Shown here: positions 35,701-48,659 of the stretch, piece after piece
Position numbering within the stretch: position 1 is the first letter of the stretch
Layout: each line of letters begins with the position of its first letter
Assembly (NCBI GenBank): GCA_012295275.1
Contig: CM022670.1
Span: forward strand, 21,741,679 to 21,805,678
DNA length: 64,000 bases
Direction of reading: 5' to 3'
Origin: Chrysomallon squamiferum
Lineage: Eukaryota; Mollusca; Gastropoda; Neomphalida; Peltospiridae
Made by a program: the position numbers and the translations under genes
Notes under the pieces: generated by a model
Databases searched by the model: none
Seen by the model: the letters and a program-made list of their open reading frames with translations, nothing else
What the model was told of the DNA's origin: nothing

Positions 35701-36009
35701 CTATAAACTATTTAATTTCACTTCCATATGATACATAGAAACATATGATTTTACGAATATAACCTCAAGATTTCATGATATATACACTGTTACATATGAT
35801 ATGTCGACCATAATGATGTATAAATGATTACATTATTTAATTCATTGCCGTAACAAAAAGCACTGGAATATAAATATCATAGATAAAGAAAAGTATTCAA
35901 TTTAAATGTTTGATACAGAATAGTCAGATAGATTATATTTCAGTTGTAAATATAATAACTTTACGCACATACATACATACATACATACATACATACATAC
36001 ATACATACA

Positions 36010-36057
<48 letters not shown>

Positions 36058-36664
36058 GATAGATAGATAGATAGATATTACAAAGTAATATTACAAAATG
36101 AAAATAATTTCTATTGCAGGCTTATGAAGAAAAGAATTATTTTATTGCAGCTCAAGGTAAATCAAACATTTATTTTATATACTGCTTGTACTACTATCTG
36201 CTGCAAAAACAAAGTATATATTTCCCACACATCATCGAAATCAACTACGGAAACAAATGAAATATATTTCGTTTTAATTTCAGCTCCAAACAAGAAGACA
36301 TTAAGAGATTTCTGCAGAATGCTGTGGGAGAAGAAATGTAGTAAAATTATTATGCTTTGTAATCTCGTGGAAGACACCAAGGTACTTTCTTTATAAATGA
36401 GCACAAGATGACTAAATCAGTTCTCTAGTTCCAAAACCTTAGTTTTGCCTCTTGTAAAACATTTAAAAAAAAAAAAAATGATAATGATGATGATGATAAT
36501 AATGATGATGATGATGATGACAATAATAATAATAATAATAATAATAATATCACCACCATTTCCACTGCCATCAATTTTATGATATCTTGGTTTTTGTTTA
36601 CCTTCTTATTATCATCGTCATGTTTAATGTTTTTATAGAGATCATTGTAGTGTAGTTTCAACGG

Positions 36665-36702
<38 letters not shown>

Positions 36703-39700
36703 TTAAGGTAAAATGTGAAGCGTATTGGTCAGATGAAGAGATGAAAACTATAGGACCATTCACAGTTGTTGTCACAGAAAAACTGGAGAAACGTGACTTT
36801 GTGATTAGAAACATCTCTCTGACACATAGAAAGGTGAGTTAATTCTGCATATATAAATTCATTTTATCGGTAAAAGATTATTACTGTTATTTGTTTTTCT
36901 CATTCACTTAATTTATATATTTATTTAAAATGGTCCCGAGCAAGTTTTTCTTCTTTGGAGGGGTTGTATGAAGAAGAAAAGAAACTTATTAATTTATCTC
37001 AGATTGGAAAGACATTAATTATTTACAAAGTGAGAAAATCACTATAAAAATGTCTAAAACTGTATCAGTATAATAAATAAATAAATTAATTAATATATAC
37101 CTATATCTATATGTATATCTATATATATGTTTCATAGATATTTTCTTTTCTTTATCTTTTTAGATTGGGAAAACTAAAACTTTTCAACATTTTCATTTCA
37201 TTACCTGGCCAGACCATGGAATCCCCAATGTTTATGACTTCACAGAATTTCTGTATCAAGTGCGCAAGTCAAAATCTACACTTCCTGGTCCTGTTCTTGT
37301 ACACTGCAGGTAGATTACTTCTACTAATTATACGTAGACCAATAAAGACGTTTATATTAACGTTATCTTTAAAACGAAGATATTTTACATTTCGTAAGTT
37401 ATGAATACTAATAATTACATGATTTCAGTGCTGGAGTTGGACGAACTGGAACGTATATTGCCCTGGACATTCTACTGGACGAGATGGAGGCTACAGGAAA
37501 AGTCGATGTCTTCAAGGTCATCACTCAACTGAGAGATCAGCGTAAAGGTCTAGTGCAAACCAAGGTAAAGTTACAAGTTATTTTTATTTGTACACTGTAA
37601 TTTCGTTTCTTTCTTGTTTTCGAATTTTATTCCAGTTTTCGATTAAATTTGAATTCTATACATAAGACTCTCGAATATTAGTTTATGCCGTGTTATTCTG
37701 ATTACAGGAGCAGTATGAAATGTTGTTTGTCGCTCTACTTGAGATGGCCACGTACGGTGACACAAGCATGGACAACTCAGAGTTTTATCTTAAATATCAA
37801 CAACAGAAAACTTCTTTCGTCATGGGAAAGAAAACTGTGGACGAACTAGCTCTAGTAAGTACAGAATAAAATACTTCGATATTATATAATTATAATTCCT
37901 TTAAATGTGGCAAAGAAAGGAGTGAACCAGGTAGATCCTTAGTAATATCAATTCAAATAAAATATTGTTTCGATTACCTCAGATTTATTAACAAAATCAA
38001 AAACAACAGTTAATAGATACATATGGATATTGATACTTTACAGAGATTTCTTTATAGTAAAACCAACTAACATTTTTCGATATTGTTCCTTAATAAATTA
38101 ATTTTTTAACACCTTTTCTCTTGATATTGATATCAAACAAATAATATAATGTTTAATTACCTCTGAACTAATGGAAACTATAACAAATAAAATGTTGTTT
38201 CGATTCGATCATCCAAAATGTAGAACGCATTATTAACAAAGCTAGTCTTTATGAATGTAGTCATACCTATGTTACTTTCTTTACTTGTATGAACTGAACT
38301 TTATTAAATCAAATAAATTTAATGTATAATTATGAACATTTCATGCTGTTTATATTCTTTCAGAAAATTACGTCACCAGATGAAACTGAGAAATCAGGTA
38401 AATCTTATAATTATAATTATTATTATTACTACTATTATTATTATTATTATTATTATAATAACTGTAATAATAATAGTAATAAGAAGAAGAAAAAGAAGAA
38501 GAAGAAGAAGAAGAAGAAGAAGAAGAAAAAAGAAAATAACAAAAATAATGACAGTAATAATGGTAGTAATTTTGGTTTTCTTGTGAACTACCTGATATAA
38601 ACCATTATTTCCTAACATAAAATTATAAGTAAAGATTGTATTAATTTATTTATTTCACAGAGACTGCGGACAGGAACAAGGTGTGGATTGATGGAAGACA
38701 AGATTTTTACGCCCTCTGTCTGCCTGTGAGTTTTCTATCAGTGTATTACTAAATTGATTACTACTAAATTGATTATTACTAAACTGATTAAACTATTGTT
38801 TCCTGACGTCCTGCGTTTTAAAGAGAATTACAATATTTTGATTTATGTTATTCGATGTAAATGTTTTGGCATTTTTGTCAGATAATGGTTAAGGTAAAAC
38901 TATGGTAAGTGTTAAATCTAATGAATGATTGGTGGATACAATAACGACTAAATTCAATTCAGAATTAATTGACGGAAGCAGAAAGCAAATGGTAGATGCA
39001 AAGAGGAACGGATGGTTGAAGAAATCTTAACGGAGAAGAGCTTACAAACTGAAAGATTTCTGGAAACAAATCATATGAAAAATCTTATTGTTTTGAATAA
39101 TCTCAGTAAATTTGCTATTTAGAAATAAGTGTACTTGCTTTTTTGTCTGTGTTTTTGTGTCTGTGTGTATTGATGGATGTATGAGCGGATAGACTTGTAG
39201 AATGGATGGATGCATCGTGGAATGAACGATGGATAGATGAATGAATGATGGATGAATGAACGGAAGGCTGGATAGATGAATGATGGATGGATGGGTTGAA
39301 GTAAAATGGAAGAATAGATCGTCAATGCTAAGATAATTTTAGTAGAGAAACAAGAGTGTAAAAACTGTAAACATAGTTAGAGGTTAAGCATGATACGGAG
39401 ATAGGATATGAAAAGTTAACATGTAGCAAGCGAGAAAATAAAATATGTATAAAAATCACTGTACGTGCACAAAATCTTCAGAAAGACACATCTTTAATAA
39501 AAAATGTTTTATTTTTAGTCTAAAGTATCTAAACAAGGCTATTTGCTGATACCCCGAGTGAAAGGCACTGAAGAAAGTTTCTGGAAGCTTGTGTTGGAAA
39601 ATGATTCGTACACCGTCATTACCTTTGATAATGAGGTAAGCAGAGCATTTTCCCAAATATACAACATTTCAGTCTTCAGGATCAGTATATAACATTTGAT

Positions 39701-41170
39701 AACATATATTAAACTAGATGAGTTAGGAGAATCGTGAGTTTGTTATTATATGTAATTCTGTACATTTCTTAAATTGACTGTCTGCTACATTTTTATTATT
39801 TTTGTTGTTTATTTCTCTCTGCTAAACAATTAACAATTTAGTTAAAATATTTTGAAACTTTATTATTTATTAGTAATAGTATACATCAAATGTGATCTTC
39901 ATTCTGTTTCTCAATAAAATATTGGACGTTTTATTAAACATTATTCAGTTTTATTTATATTATTATCATTTGTATGTAATATTGAACATTTTCATCTTCA
40001 GGCTGGCGAAAACTTGATTCCTCTAAAGAACGAATCAGTAAAACATGGAAAAATCACAGTGACAACTCTTCATCAGACTTCAGTGATACACGAGATAATG
40101 GAAAACACACTGGAAGTTGAGACACACGTAAATATTGTTTACTATTTATATTAGAAAGACGTAAATATTGTCTATTACCTATATGAATCACACATAGATA
40201 TATTGTTTATTATGTACATCAGAAATACGTAAATTTTATTTATAACCTGCATCATAGAGAAATACAAAAAATTTGTAGTGATTATTATCTTCATCAGATA
40301 TACTATATACTTTAATACTTTCAGGCTGACAAAGAAAAACGAGAGATACGACATTACTGTATTCACGGATGGTTGCCAACCACTGACTCTGTAACACTGA
40401 TAACCTGTCTGACAACAATCAGTGAAATATTACAACAACAAAAAGAGAAGTTTCATCCTGTCACTTTTGTATACAGGTAAGTGTTAGTCTCTGTACTGTT
40501 TCATTGTTTAATATATTTTAAGAAAAATGCTGATGCCCCTATCTGTGTCCATGTGATTATTTTTATTTGTTCATTTATTTATTTTGTTTTTTGTTTCAGA
40601 GAATGTGAAGCTAAGAATGTCAGAACGCTGTGTATAGCAAACAACATTCTGTTTGGTACTAAACTCGACACAGAAGTGGAGATCTTCAACAACATCAGAA
40701 GATTGCAAACAATACTTCCTAATGTTACATTTACCAAGGTAAAAGTCCGTGGTGTCTTATTATAATGTAACCGTAATTATCTTATAAATGATATTTATAG
40801 AGTGCAGATCATCTTTCTATCCAAGTAACAAAAGCTTATTACTTGTTATTTGTAATATTTTGATTTATGTAATGCTAGTACAATAACAACTAATATCAGT
40901 AATGATAAAAATAAGAGTAGTAAATAAATAAATAAATAAATAAATAATTTTTCGTAGAATATAAGAAATTATGTTTTACTGATTTTCGGATCAGAATATT
41001 CGGTTTATCAATGTAAGAATTATACATCAGACAGACAGATAGAGATAAATGTTTTTACAAAAATATCGCTATGTGTATTTCAGGATGACTTTGTATTCTT
41101 CTGCAACTTGGCTTTCCTCCATCTTGAATCTTCCTCAGTGTATGCAAACTGTCCTACATCTCACAACTGA
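27918..41170 (+). CDS. Gene D: receptor tyrosine phosphatase with F-type lectin and five EGF modules
   Basis: Twenty-six exons, 3303 bases, one open frame, 1100 residues. Exons: 27918-27996, 28338-28538, 30290-30517, 30764-30916, 31232-31366, 31929-32063, 32776-32925, 33239-33373, 33717-33819, 34069-34157, 34661-34935, 35194-35281, 35493-35614, 36120-36156, 36284-36381, 36708-36833, 37164-37309, 37429-37564, 37708-37854, 38364-38397, 38661-38725, 39519-39635, 40002-40127, 40325-40476, 40600-40738, 41084-41170. Order: signal peptide 1-26, lectin 27-169, EGF 170-405, TM about 413-437, juxtamembrane to about 555, PTP D1 to about 861, PTP D2 to the end. D1 dephosphorylates phosphotyrosine at the inner membrane face. 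The ectodomain is closest to genes B and C, so it probably binds similar ligands and opposes their signalling; that pairing is inference. Confidence 0.85.
28578..28760. repeat. (ATT)n/(GTT)n runs, gene D intron 2
   Basis: Triplet repeat immediately after the lectin exon 1 donor. Equivalent AAT/ATT runs follow the same exon in gene B (5358-5440). Confidence 0.85.
29215..29960 (-). mobile_element. Decayed Tc1/mariner transposase in gene D intron 2
   Basis: On the - strand, frames broken by shifts show the transposase order: RLRFRRQDW-like middle, then RRDDIVRP-type DVLPITQAQGYNVVLHDDNA (the second catalytic Asp region) and, in another frame, LPWQPVPPDLLPTECVWNEM followed by ERRLR, matching the family pattern WP..SPDLNPIE..W.E...R. 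No intact ORF, so immobile. Homology to the gene C intron resumes near 30030. Confidence 0.75.
32160..32240. repeat. (AAT)n(AAG)n repeat, gene D intron
   Basis: Purine-rich AAG run; a similar (AAG)n occurs at 38484-38526. Confidence 0.85.
33717..34935 (+). other. Gene D transmembrane and juxtamembrane exons
   Basis: The TM run follows SGPEQKTF and ends VLMRRRRM, a stop-transfer signal. The juxtamembrane part is acidic (EDDGEKEEDCE) and contains SVYYNV, whose first tyrosine (about Y524) fits the ITIM form S-x-Y-x-x-V, plus DYPYEF. Exons: 33717-33819, 34069-34157, 34661-34935. Confidence 0.7.
35194..37854 (+). other. Gene D catalytic phosphatase domain D1
   Basis: Contains KNRFKGYYP (pTyr loop, usually KNRY), DYINASLVD, YFIAAQG, FCRMLWEKK, FITWPDHGIPN (WPD loop, Asp at 37212-37214, about D735), VHCSAGVGRTG (Cys at 37305-37307, about C766; an intron splits the next codon) and QTKEQYEMLF (Q loop). 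All catalytic residues of a classical PTP are present, so D1 should be active. Confidence 0.9.
35969..36037. repeat. (ACAT)n repeat, gene D intron
   Basis: Tetranucleotide run followed by AT and AGAT runs, ending about 45 bases before the short exon 36120-36156. Confidence 0.9.
37768..41170 (+). other. Gene D second phosphatase domain D2, degenerate
   Basis: The fold is recognisable from VWIDGRQDFYAL, GYLLIPRVKGTEESFW, GKITVTTLHQ and the C-terminal DDFVFFCNLAFLHLE. The WPD position reads GWLPTTD. The signature VHCSAG.GRTG is replaced by VYRECEAKNVRTL: a C-x5-R spacing remains but the His and glycines are lost. Probably catalytically dead and regulatory or substrate-binding, as in many tandem-domain RPTPs. 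Confidence 0.75.
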
Positions 41171-43061
41171 AGATTGTCTGTGTGTACATGTGTACATATT
41201 TACATGTGTACATATTTACATGTGTATATATCGTTCTAAAAGAGTTCATATAATTAATTCACTATGTTTAGCTCTTGATTATCAGTTAAATTTTGTTTTC
41301 ATTTTGGTTTTTAATTGGCGAAGCTTTTTGTTGAAGACTTTTATAGACAGCAGTTACATTTGTTTTACACAAGGTGAATTTAAACCAAACTGTCTACATG
41401 TTAACTGACAGTTTTACATAATCTTTATCAATTTGAAATGAATGTAATTGTGCCTAATATTCATGCATTTGTAATTTTAAATAATGTTCCTGTTTTTTTA
41501 TTTGACATAATTTCTGTAAAATAGTATAGATAAATTCTATACATTTAATTATTCGACATACTACAAAACTGACGTTTGATACAGAGCTCATTCTTCACTG
41601 AAGTGTGACAGAATGTTTATTCTTCATTGTAATTATATATTCTGTTCCATTTTTTAAAATATATTTTCTTAAATATTTTTCATTCAAGTTTTATGATGAT
41701 AGAGAGTGCTTGGCTAGCAAACGTTTATTAAAGTGTTTAAAAATAGGAAGTACTGGACGATGTGTTTATATCTAATGTTTCTTCCAAGAATACTTTTGTG
41801 GACACATTTTGTTTCAGATTACTTAATAAATAAGTATAGTTAAAAGGATGTTATTATTTGTTTTTTTTAATGTTTGTTTTTTTCGTTTTCTTTGAATGAG
41901 AATAAATCATTGTAGTTGTTTTCAATGGTTATAAATTATACTTCGGTCTTGTGTATACTGGAAAATGAACGGTCTATTTTACAATTCATAAATTAGTTCC
42001 ACAAATTTTTATTTTGAAATTGTATTTTTCCATGCAAACACGCACATGTTATTTGGACACCAATCGAAGTCAGTTTTGTCTAATTTTTATTCTACGATCT
42101 ATACACACAGCTGTTCTGGATATGTATTGTATTATTATATTCATTCTCTCTGTTCATAGCACTAAACCTAACAGTCTTTATTTCTCTATCTTTACTGATA
42201 TATCCCTCTTTGTCTGTGACTGCTTCTGTCTATCTGTTAATCTCTGTATCAAACCATCCATCCATCTATCTATCTATATGTTTATCTTTCTGTTTATGTG
42301 TGTCAATTTATTTTACATTAGTTTCAAATCTGAACTAAATAAAATACACGAAAAAAAAGAAGAAAAACAATAAAAACAAAACAAAGGCAAACAACAAACA
42401 CACAAAACAACAAGCTGCTCTAAGCGTCATACACAGTGATCTGTGTCACTCAAGTTTATATGAGAGCCTTTTTCCTGAATGCACTCACGTTTTATTCAAC
42501 TGACAATAGCAGTGAACTTTTACAAGTGTATTTATAGAAAACAGGTTTTGCCGCATTACACATTATGTCTTGTATAAGTTTTATCTTTTCCTTGAAGAGT
42601 TGTTATTGTTATTCTTGTGTGTAAATATATGTGTGGGTATATGTATATACGTGTGTGTGTTTCTATGTATCACTATGTAATCATATAACTATAGATCTTT
42701 GTGTGTTTATTAATCTATGCTTTAAGTATGTAAAACTCTACATATATGCATGGACATACGTCTATTCAATTTTATTTTGTTTAAATAATTATTGTGACTG
42801 CTATTGTTGTTGTGGATGATTAGGTAGTTTTTCATTTGTCGTTGTTTTCCTTTTCGTTCTTATTATTTTTTTTATCGTTTCTGATGACTTCCTCATTTGT
42901 ATATTTTAAAACATATAAAATATTATGTACACGCGTTTTGCGTCTTTTACATAACCATCTGCATCGTCATCAATTCATCATGTGAAAACAAACGGAAGGA
43001 GACAATAGGAAAGACAGAGTCTAGAAATAAAAGACTTCCTAGTTGGCAGGACTAACACAGC
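41171..43061 (+). other. Gene D 3' flank and gene E upstream region
   Basis: No ORF of note. About 42290-42620 matches 11250-11630. The last 45 bases before ATG 43062 (agacttcctagttggcagg then actaacacagc) are a diverged form of the family promoter block. Confidence 0.4.
41825..41830 (+). terminator. Gene D candidate polyadenylation signal
   Basis: AATAAA about 650 bases after the stop; a second AATAAA lies near 41900. Confidence 0.35.
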
Positions 43062-46000
43062 ATGGCTGCAATGTGCACATTTTTCACTGTTACTGTGTGT
43101 TTCATTTTTATATCTCATGTTAAGATATTCGCAGAGTTTGGTAAGTTAATTCTGATTAACTGTACGAGAAAAAATTACGTTTAGATGTTAGCAGAAGACG
43201 CTGAGGTTTATAATTATTTAGAAATAAGCTTTTCATCTATAAATATCAATTAATCTCCACATCTAGTGCTGATGTATAAACACATATATAGATTATAGCA
43301 AATCCTTTAATAACACGTGATATTTCCCTGCTTCCTTGTGTTACTATTTTAAATTAATTTTATTCTTTTAATTATAGTTTTAAGCATTGTTTAAAATCTA
43401 TTTCCAGAATCGCCACTCTCTAACTACATTGTTTGCCATCTGTTTCATGAACAAGTTTTTTTGTTTTAATTTGTTTTATTTGTTTTATGATAATACCTAT
43501 TAGTGAAGTTCTTGTTGCAGATTTGTTCATGTATTTTACACGCTTCTTTTACGTTCTAGATAATCCTGAACTATTTCAGATGTAATAGTCAGTGGCATTT
43601 TAGACATTATTGATATATTTGGTTTTCTGTTAGAATTACAGTCGTAATAATTTATCAACTGTTTGTTTCGTTTCGTTTTGTTTTTGTTTTTGTTTCTTTT
43701 GAAAGATGATGTGTACAGTTTTTAACGTTGTTATATAATGCGTGAACGGAAAAAATATGTTAACTTTTGAAGTATTTCTTTGTTTCCAAAACATCTTACA
43801 ATTTACGTGGACAACAAAAGTGTTAGTACAATAATGAATTGAATCCGTGATTTTTTCCCCGTTGTTGTTGTTTATTTTATTTTATTTTCGAAAAGAGATA
43901 AATTATCATAGAAGTTTGCAGAGGCCAATTCTGAAATATTTTGTATCAGTGTGTACAAAAGTGTAGACACGCACGTACAAAGACACACATATAACACTAT
44001 AATTATATTAGTGTATGTATAAGTCTAGATATATTTTATGAATTCTGGAACCTACTGCGGTCAAGCCTTTAATGCCAATACAAGGTGTTTACTTTAAATA
44101 AATAGTAGTTCATTCGCCAAACTATCCCACAGTTTGATTTTTTATTAAATGTGTGTGGTAAATAACGATTGGTCTAGAGTAGGTTTCAAAAAACAAATTT
44201 CCGAGATCACTGTGTATTAAATACAAACATTTTCATATAAAATATGCTTCAGATGACTAATCTGTCAAAATGATACATTTGAACTTAAAATCCAGAGAAT
44301 TACGTAAATTAAATATAAAATCTGGCATTTTAGTTTAGAATTCAATGTTAAATTATGGCATGTAATGGATAAAACAGAACATAAAAGATATATGTGTTTT
44401 TCGAATTGATATATCTTACTATTTATACCGAAAATACAATGGTAGTTCTACACCTGCAGTAATTATATTACAGACAATTATACTCAGTGTATCAAATATA
44501 ATAAGTGAAGGAGAGAAGCGAAGTCACTGCAGGTTGTGGCGAAATAAATAAAAGTAGCGCGGCGCATCTTGTATTTCTGAGAAAAAACAATAAAGTAAAC
44601 TATTAGTTTAATGCCTATTTGTACTGTTTTCTTCTATTTGTGTTATCTTTTAATGACTGGTAGTACATAGAAAGTATGAAAGGAAAATGAGTAACGTGTA
44701 TGAAATCAAATAAATATATGAATATAGAGAATTCATTTATTTTTATACAAGCTGATATTACTGATTGTATGTTAACTTTTTTGTTTGTCGTTTGCTACAG
44801 AAAATGTAGCTCTACATAAGCCAGCCTACCAGAGTTCTTACTACTCAGACGAGTACATGTCACAACGCAGTGCATCACTAGCTGTGGACGGAGAAACTAA
44901 AGAGCATGATGACAACTTTATACACACAGGGATATATCAGCCTTACACGTGGTGGGAAGTGGATCTAGGAAAACTGTACTTTGTTCATGAAGTGAAAATA
45001 TATTTCAGACAGGACTGTAAGTAAATATGTTTCTTTGCCTTTAAACCTTTTTTCTTCTGTACCTTTTCTTTTTTTTTTGTTTTGTTTTGTTTTAATAACA
45101 TGCAATCATATAATTATACAGCACAAAAACAGATATATGTATATATATATATACATACATATATACATATACACATATACATATGAATACATTCATACAT
45201 ACATAAAACCTAGATACAATCATACATCATATATGTATACATAAATATTTAAGGCATTCATCTTACTTAATATTAAACTCCTTGAGGAGAATCGTGCACA
45301 TTCTGCTCTATCTAGAGCCCTCTAAAGTAAGGCAAGAATTAAACTCGTTCATAAAACCAGCACTAAAAACAAATAATTTAATTTTCAGCATAAATGAACA
45401 AAAATTTGGGCAATCGGACAATAAATTTACTAATTAAAGTATCTAAACATCTTAAATTTAAAATAATAATGAACAAGAAAACAGACTGTGATCGAGTTAA
45501 AGATAATACGTACAGCCAGGCAAACTGACAAAAATAGAGTCCATTATCACCACTGACAGATACAGCGTCTAAACGTACTATTTAATGATGACACCCTTTT
45601 GTTTTAAAGATTCTCAAATCTATCACTGCTTAACTTAAGTAAACGTCCTCAACTACAAATATAATTCTATCTGACTCTTAACTTTAATACTTTTAGATCA
45701 ATGGTCATAAATAATAAAAAGAAAATTAACCTATAGAAAATAAATGAGTTATAAAATAAGGTAGTTCTATATGCAAAGTCATAGCAAAAGGAAACTGTTC
45801 TGTCTACAAATATATATATATGTTTTTAAACTATTGGCTAGTCAAGAAAAAAAAAATCATATTTAAAGCAAATTTATTTGGCCACTAGAACTTTGAGAGA
45901 CCTAAACAATACACAGGCAATCCTTAATAATGAGATTCAGGTAATCCGGGATCAAAATAATCTATCAATAAAGGTGTACTAACTTCAGGTAAAGAAGAAA

Positions 46001-47137
46001 ATCATTATAATAATATTATAGGATTAGGTACACATATTGTAAATATAGCTGGAAACGATAGTTATTTCTTAAACGCAGCCAAAACGTCACTAAAAATATG
46101 AATGCAAATATTCGAAATTTCATGCTTTATTCGATTAAACAAAAATATGTTGGTTATGGAACCGCCTAATATAAACAATCTATAGAAAAACCGCAAAATT
46201 CTTATCACACCAGCTGACAAGGTATCAACAACTGCCATCTCATTAAGGGTAGATAGATTCGCGAAGTCCATAGACAAGTATAATTATTATTATTTTTTAT
46301 ATCAAATTGGGATAAGAAATACATTTTCTAAACATTTATTTCATTTCAATGTTACTGATCTGTTTAGATGAGTTGCGAAGACAAGGAGTACAGATCTACA
46401 CAAACACAGCAGTGAATTCATCTAACACAGGACATCTGTGTGGTACTGTTACTGATATTCCTGATGTCGTGAGTTTCACGTGTAATGTTAATGCCAGATA
46501 CGTGACTGTTTATCAAGGAACAGACCATGGCAGCCTTAGTGGTACGACCTTGCATTTTGTAGAAGTTGAAGTATACGGTGAGTTAAAGCGAGCAATGCTT
46601 CGTGTTAAACAAATCATAGTTCAAATGTTTACTTCTAGCACACATTGTTTTCAGCTTTTACTTAGCTCACTAATTCAAATGCCTGATGTCAGGGAACAAA
46701 TAATTACCCTAACGGTGGTACAACCTTGCATTTTTTAGAGACTGAAGTCTATGTTGAGTTATAGAGAACAGTCCTTCTTGCTAATTCTGATTTGAATGTT
46801 TGGATGTTGTTAAAGTTTCACATTTATTAATTCATTCACACATACCCTGACCCTCATTTTAAACAATCTTTTTCAAATTTTTGAAATAAATGTATTATTA
46901 AGATACATTTCATTCACTTTTCCATATATGTGTTAATTTGTCGATTGGAAACATGAAACCTATCTTCCAAAACTTGTTAATTATTTTTATATATCACAGT
47001 GTGACAAGTTATGAGAAAAACGATAATATTATATCATATCATATTACATTATATCATATTATATCACAGCGTGTAAACTGAACGTCAAGTTTGGTCCTAA
47101 CTGTGACAAGTTGTGTAAAAAAACGTCACTGTGTTAA
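43062..47137 (+). CDS. Gene E: F-type lectin gene truncated in its first EGF exon
   Basis: Exons: 43062-43140 (signal peptide MAAMCTFFTVTVCFIFISHV), 44801-45016 and 46368-46577 (lectin), 47070-47223 (EGF1). In EGF1 the A6 run of other copies is A7 (47117-47123), shifting the frame to a TAA at 47135-47137. The predicted product is 190 residues, secreted, with a lectin domain carrying HTGIYQPYTWWEVDLGK and RQDYELRR, a full RXDX4R. Six residues between the lectin TVT and DIPD are missing relative to gene B. No further EGF, TM or tail exon follows; sequence after 48440 is transposon-rich. It could be a soluble lectin, a dying pseudogene, or a sequencing error in the homopolymer. Confidence 0.65.
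46172..46292 (+). mobile_element. Possible reverse-transcriptase fragment in gene E intron
   Basis: The + frame KNRKILITPADKVSTTAIS resembles the start of Penelope-like or related RT domains (I.I.KADKG...V). Surrounding frames are broken. The rest of the intron 45240-46170 has complex sequence without readable protein. Weak call from pattern memory only. Confidence 0.25.
46690..46762 (+). pseudogene. Relic copy of the end of gene E lectin exon 2
   Basis: ggtggtacaaccttgcattt followed by a variant of the exon end (gaagtctatgttgagtt) duplicates 46535-46585 with a lost donor. Compare the better preserved copy in gene B at 6175-6234. Confidence 0.45.
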
Positions 47138-47275
47138 CACACACTCATCTTGTGACGTACAGACAGGAAAGTGTGACACTGCAGGATGTACGGCAGGATG
47201 GACTGGAACAGACTGTACACAAGGTAATTACATACATAAAATTAACAGGTACATTTTCGTTTTTTATCTACTTTT

Positions 47276-47276
47276 A

Positions 47277-47326
<50 letters not shown>
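47276..47326. repeat. (ATT)n after gene E EGF1
   Basis: Triplet run; (ATTAT)n runs follow at 47810-47945 and (ATCT)n at 48090-48190. Confidence 0.85.
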
Positions 47327-47339
<13 letters not shown>

Positions 47340-48096
47340 TTTAATTTTTTTTTTTTTGGGAGGGAGCCTTTTGTTGATTTTAATTTTCTGTTGTTTTTTT
47401 CTTTTGTTGTTTTTTATCATTCAGATTTGATTACACAGCCGTGCACTTATTTGCTTAAAATGATATTTCCGGAGTTTGCCTCTTAGGAATATTAATGACC
47501 GAACGTTTTAAAATACACCACGTCGTTTCATTCATCATATACGCTTTTAAACATTCTATTTTACTATGAAAAACTAATATATTTCATTTTTTTATTTTTT
47601 TATCACATCTATTCATAAGCTGATTACAAATTTAGCTTATGTCATTGTATATAATTAGAATTTAAATAAGTACTTACAGTAAGGTTTATTTTTTCTATGA
47701 AAATGTGTTTGTAAAATTATATCTCATATGTGTTGATTTTCATTTATAATTAGCACTAATCAAGCTGTGTCAAGGTATCTGAAAAACGTCAGTACGATAT
47801 ATTATATCATATTATGTTATTTTCTATTATATTATATTATATTATATTATGTTATTTTCTATTATATTATATTATATTATATTATATTATATTATATTAT
47901 ATTATATTATGTTCTATTTTATTACATTATATTATGTTATGTTATCTTATTAATTCTGATTTGAATGCTTGGATGTTGTTAAACCTTTTTCATTCGTACA
48001 CACACACCCTGACCCACATTTAAAACAATCTTTTTCAAATTCTCTAAATAAATGTATAATTAAGATACTTTTCTATTATATCTATATCTATATCTT

Positions 48097-48188
<92 letters not shown>

Positions 48189-48348
48189 ACTATCTATCTA
48201 TCTATCTATATATATAATTTGTCGATTGGAAACACAAAATCTATCTTCCAAAATGTGTTCATTATTTTTATATATCACAGTGTGATAAGTTAATCATTTT
48301 ATATCATATTATATCATATCATATTACTTATATCATATTATATCATAG

Positions 48349-48440
48349 CGTGTGAGCTGAAAGTCAAGTATGGTTCTAACTGTGACAAGTTGTGTAAAAA
48401 ACGTCACTGTGTTAACACACACTCATCTTGTGATGTACAG
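48349..48440 (+). pseudogene. Second, truncated EGF1 exon copy after gene E
   Basis: Starts after catag with the EGF1 pattern [20 protein letters not shown] and keeps the A6 run, so this copy is in frame. It breaks after TGTGATGTACAG into unrelated sequence. The upstream intron (47950-48348) duplicates 46790-47069, so the unit was tandemly copied. A donor is absent. Confidence 0.6.
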
Positions 48441-48659
48441 TGTTATCGCCTAACTTGTTCTGTTAACCAACCGATAATCCTTTAACATACAAATAATATT
48501 TTTTGGGCAACTAGCTATAATGTGTTTCACATCCCAGTCGCCTAAACAGAACTTTGGTCACATTTGGCCATTTTGAGTCCTGCAAAATTATATCTCACAT
48601 TATGAAATCTGTGTGTAATATAAACTGTTATTTTAATACTGTTTAACTATTTCAATCAG

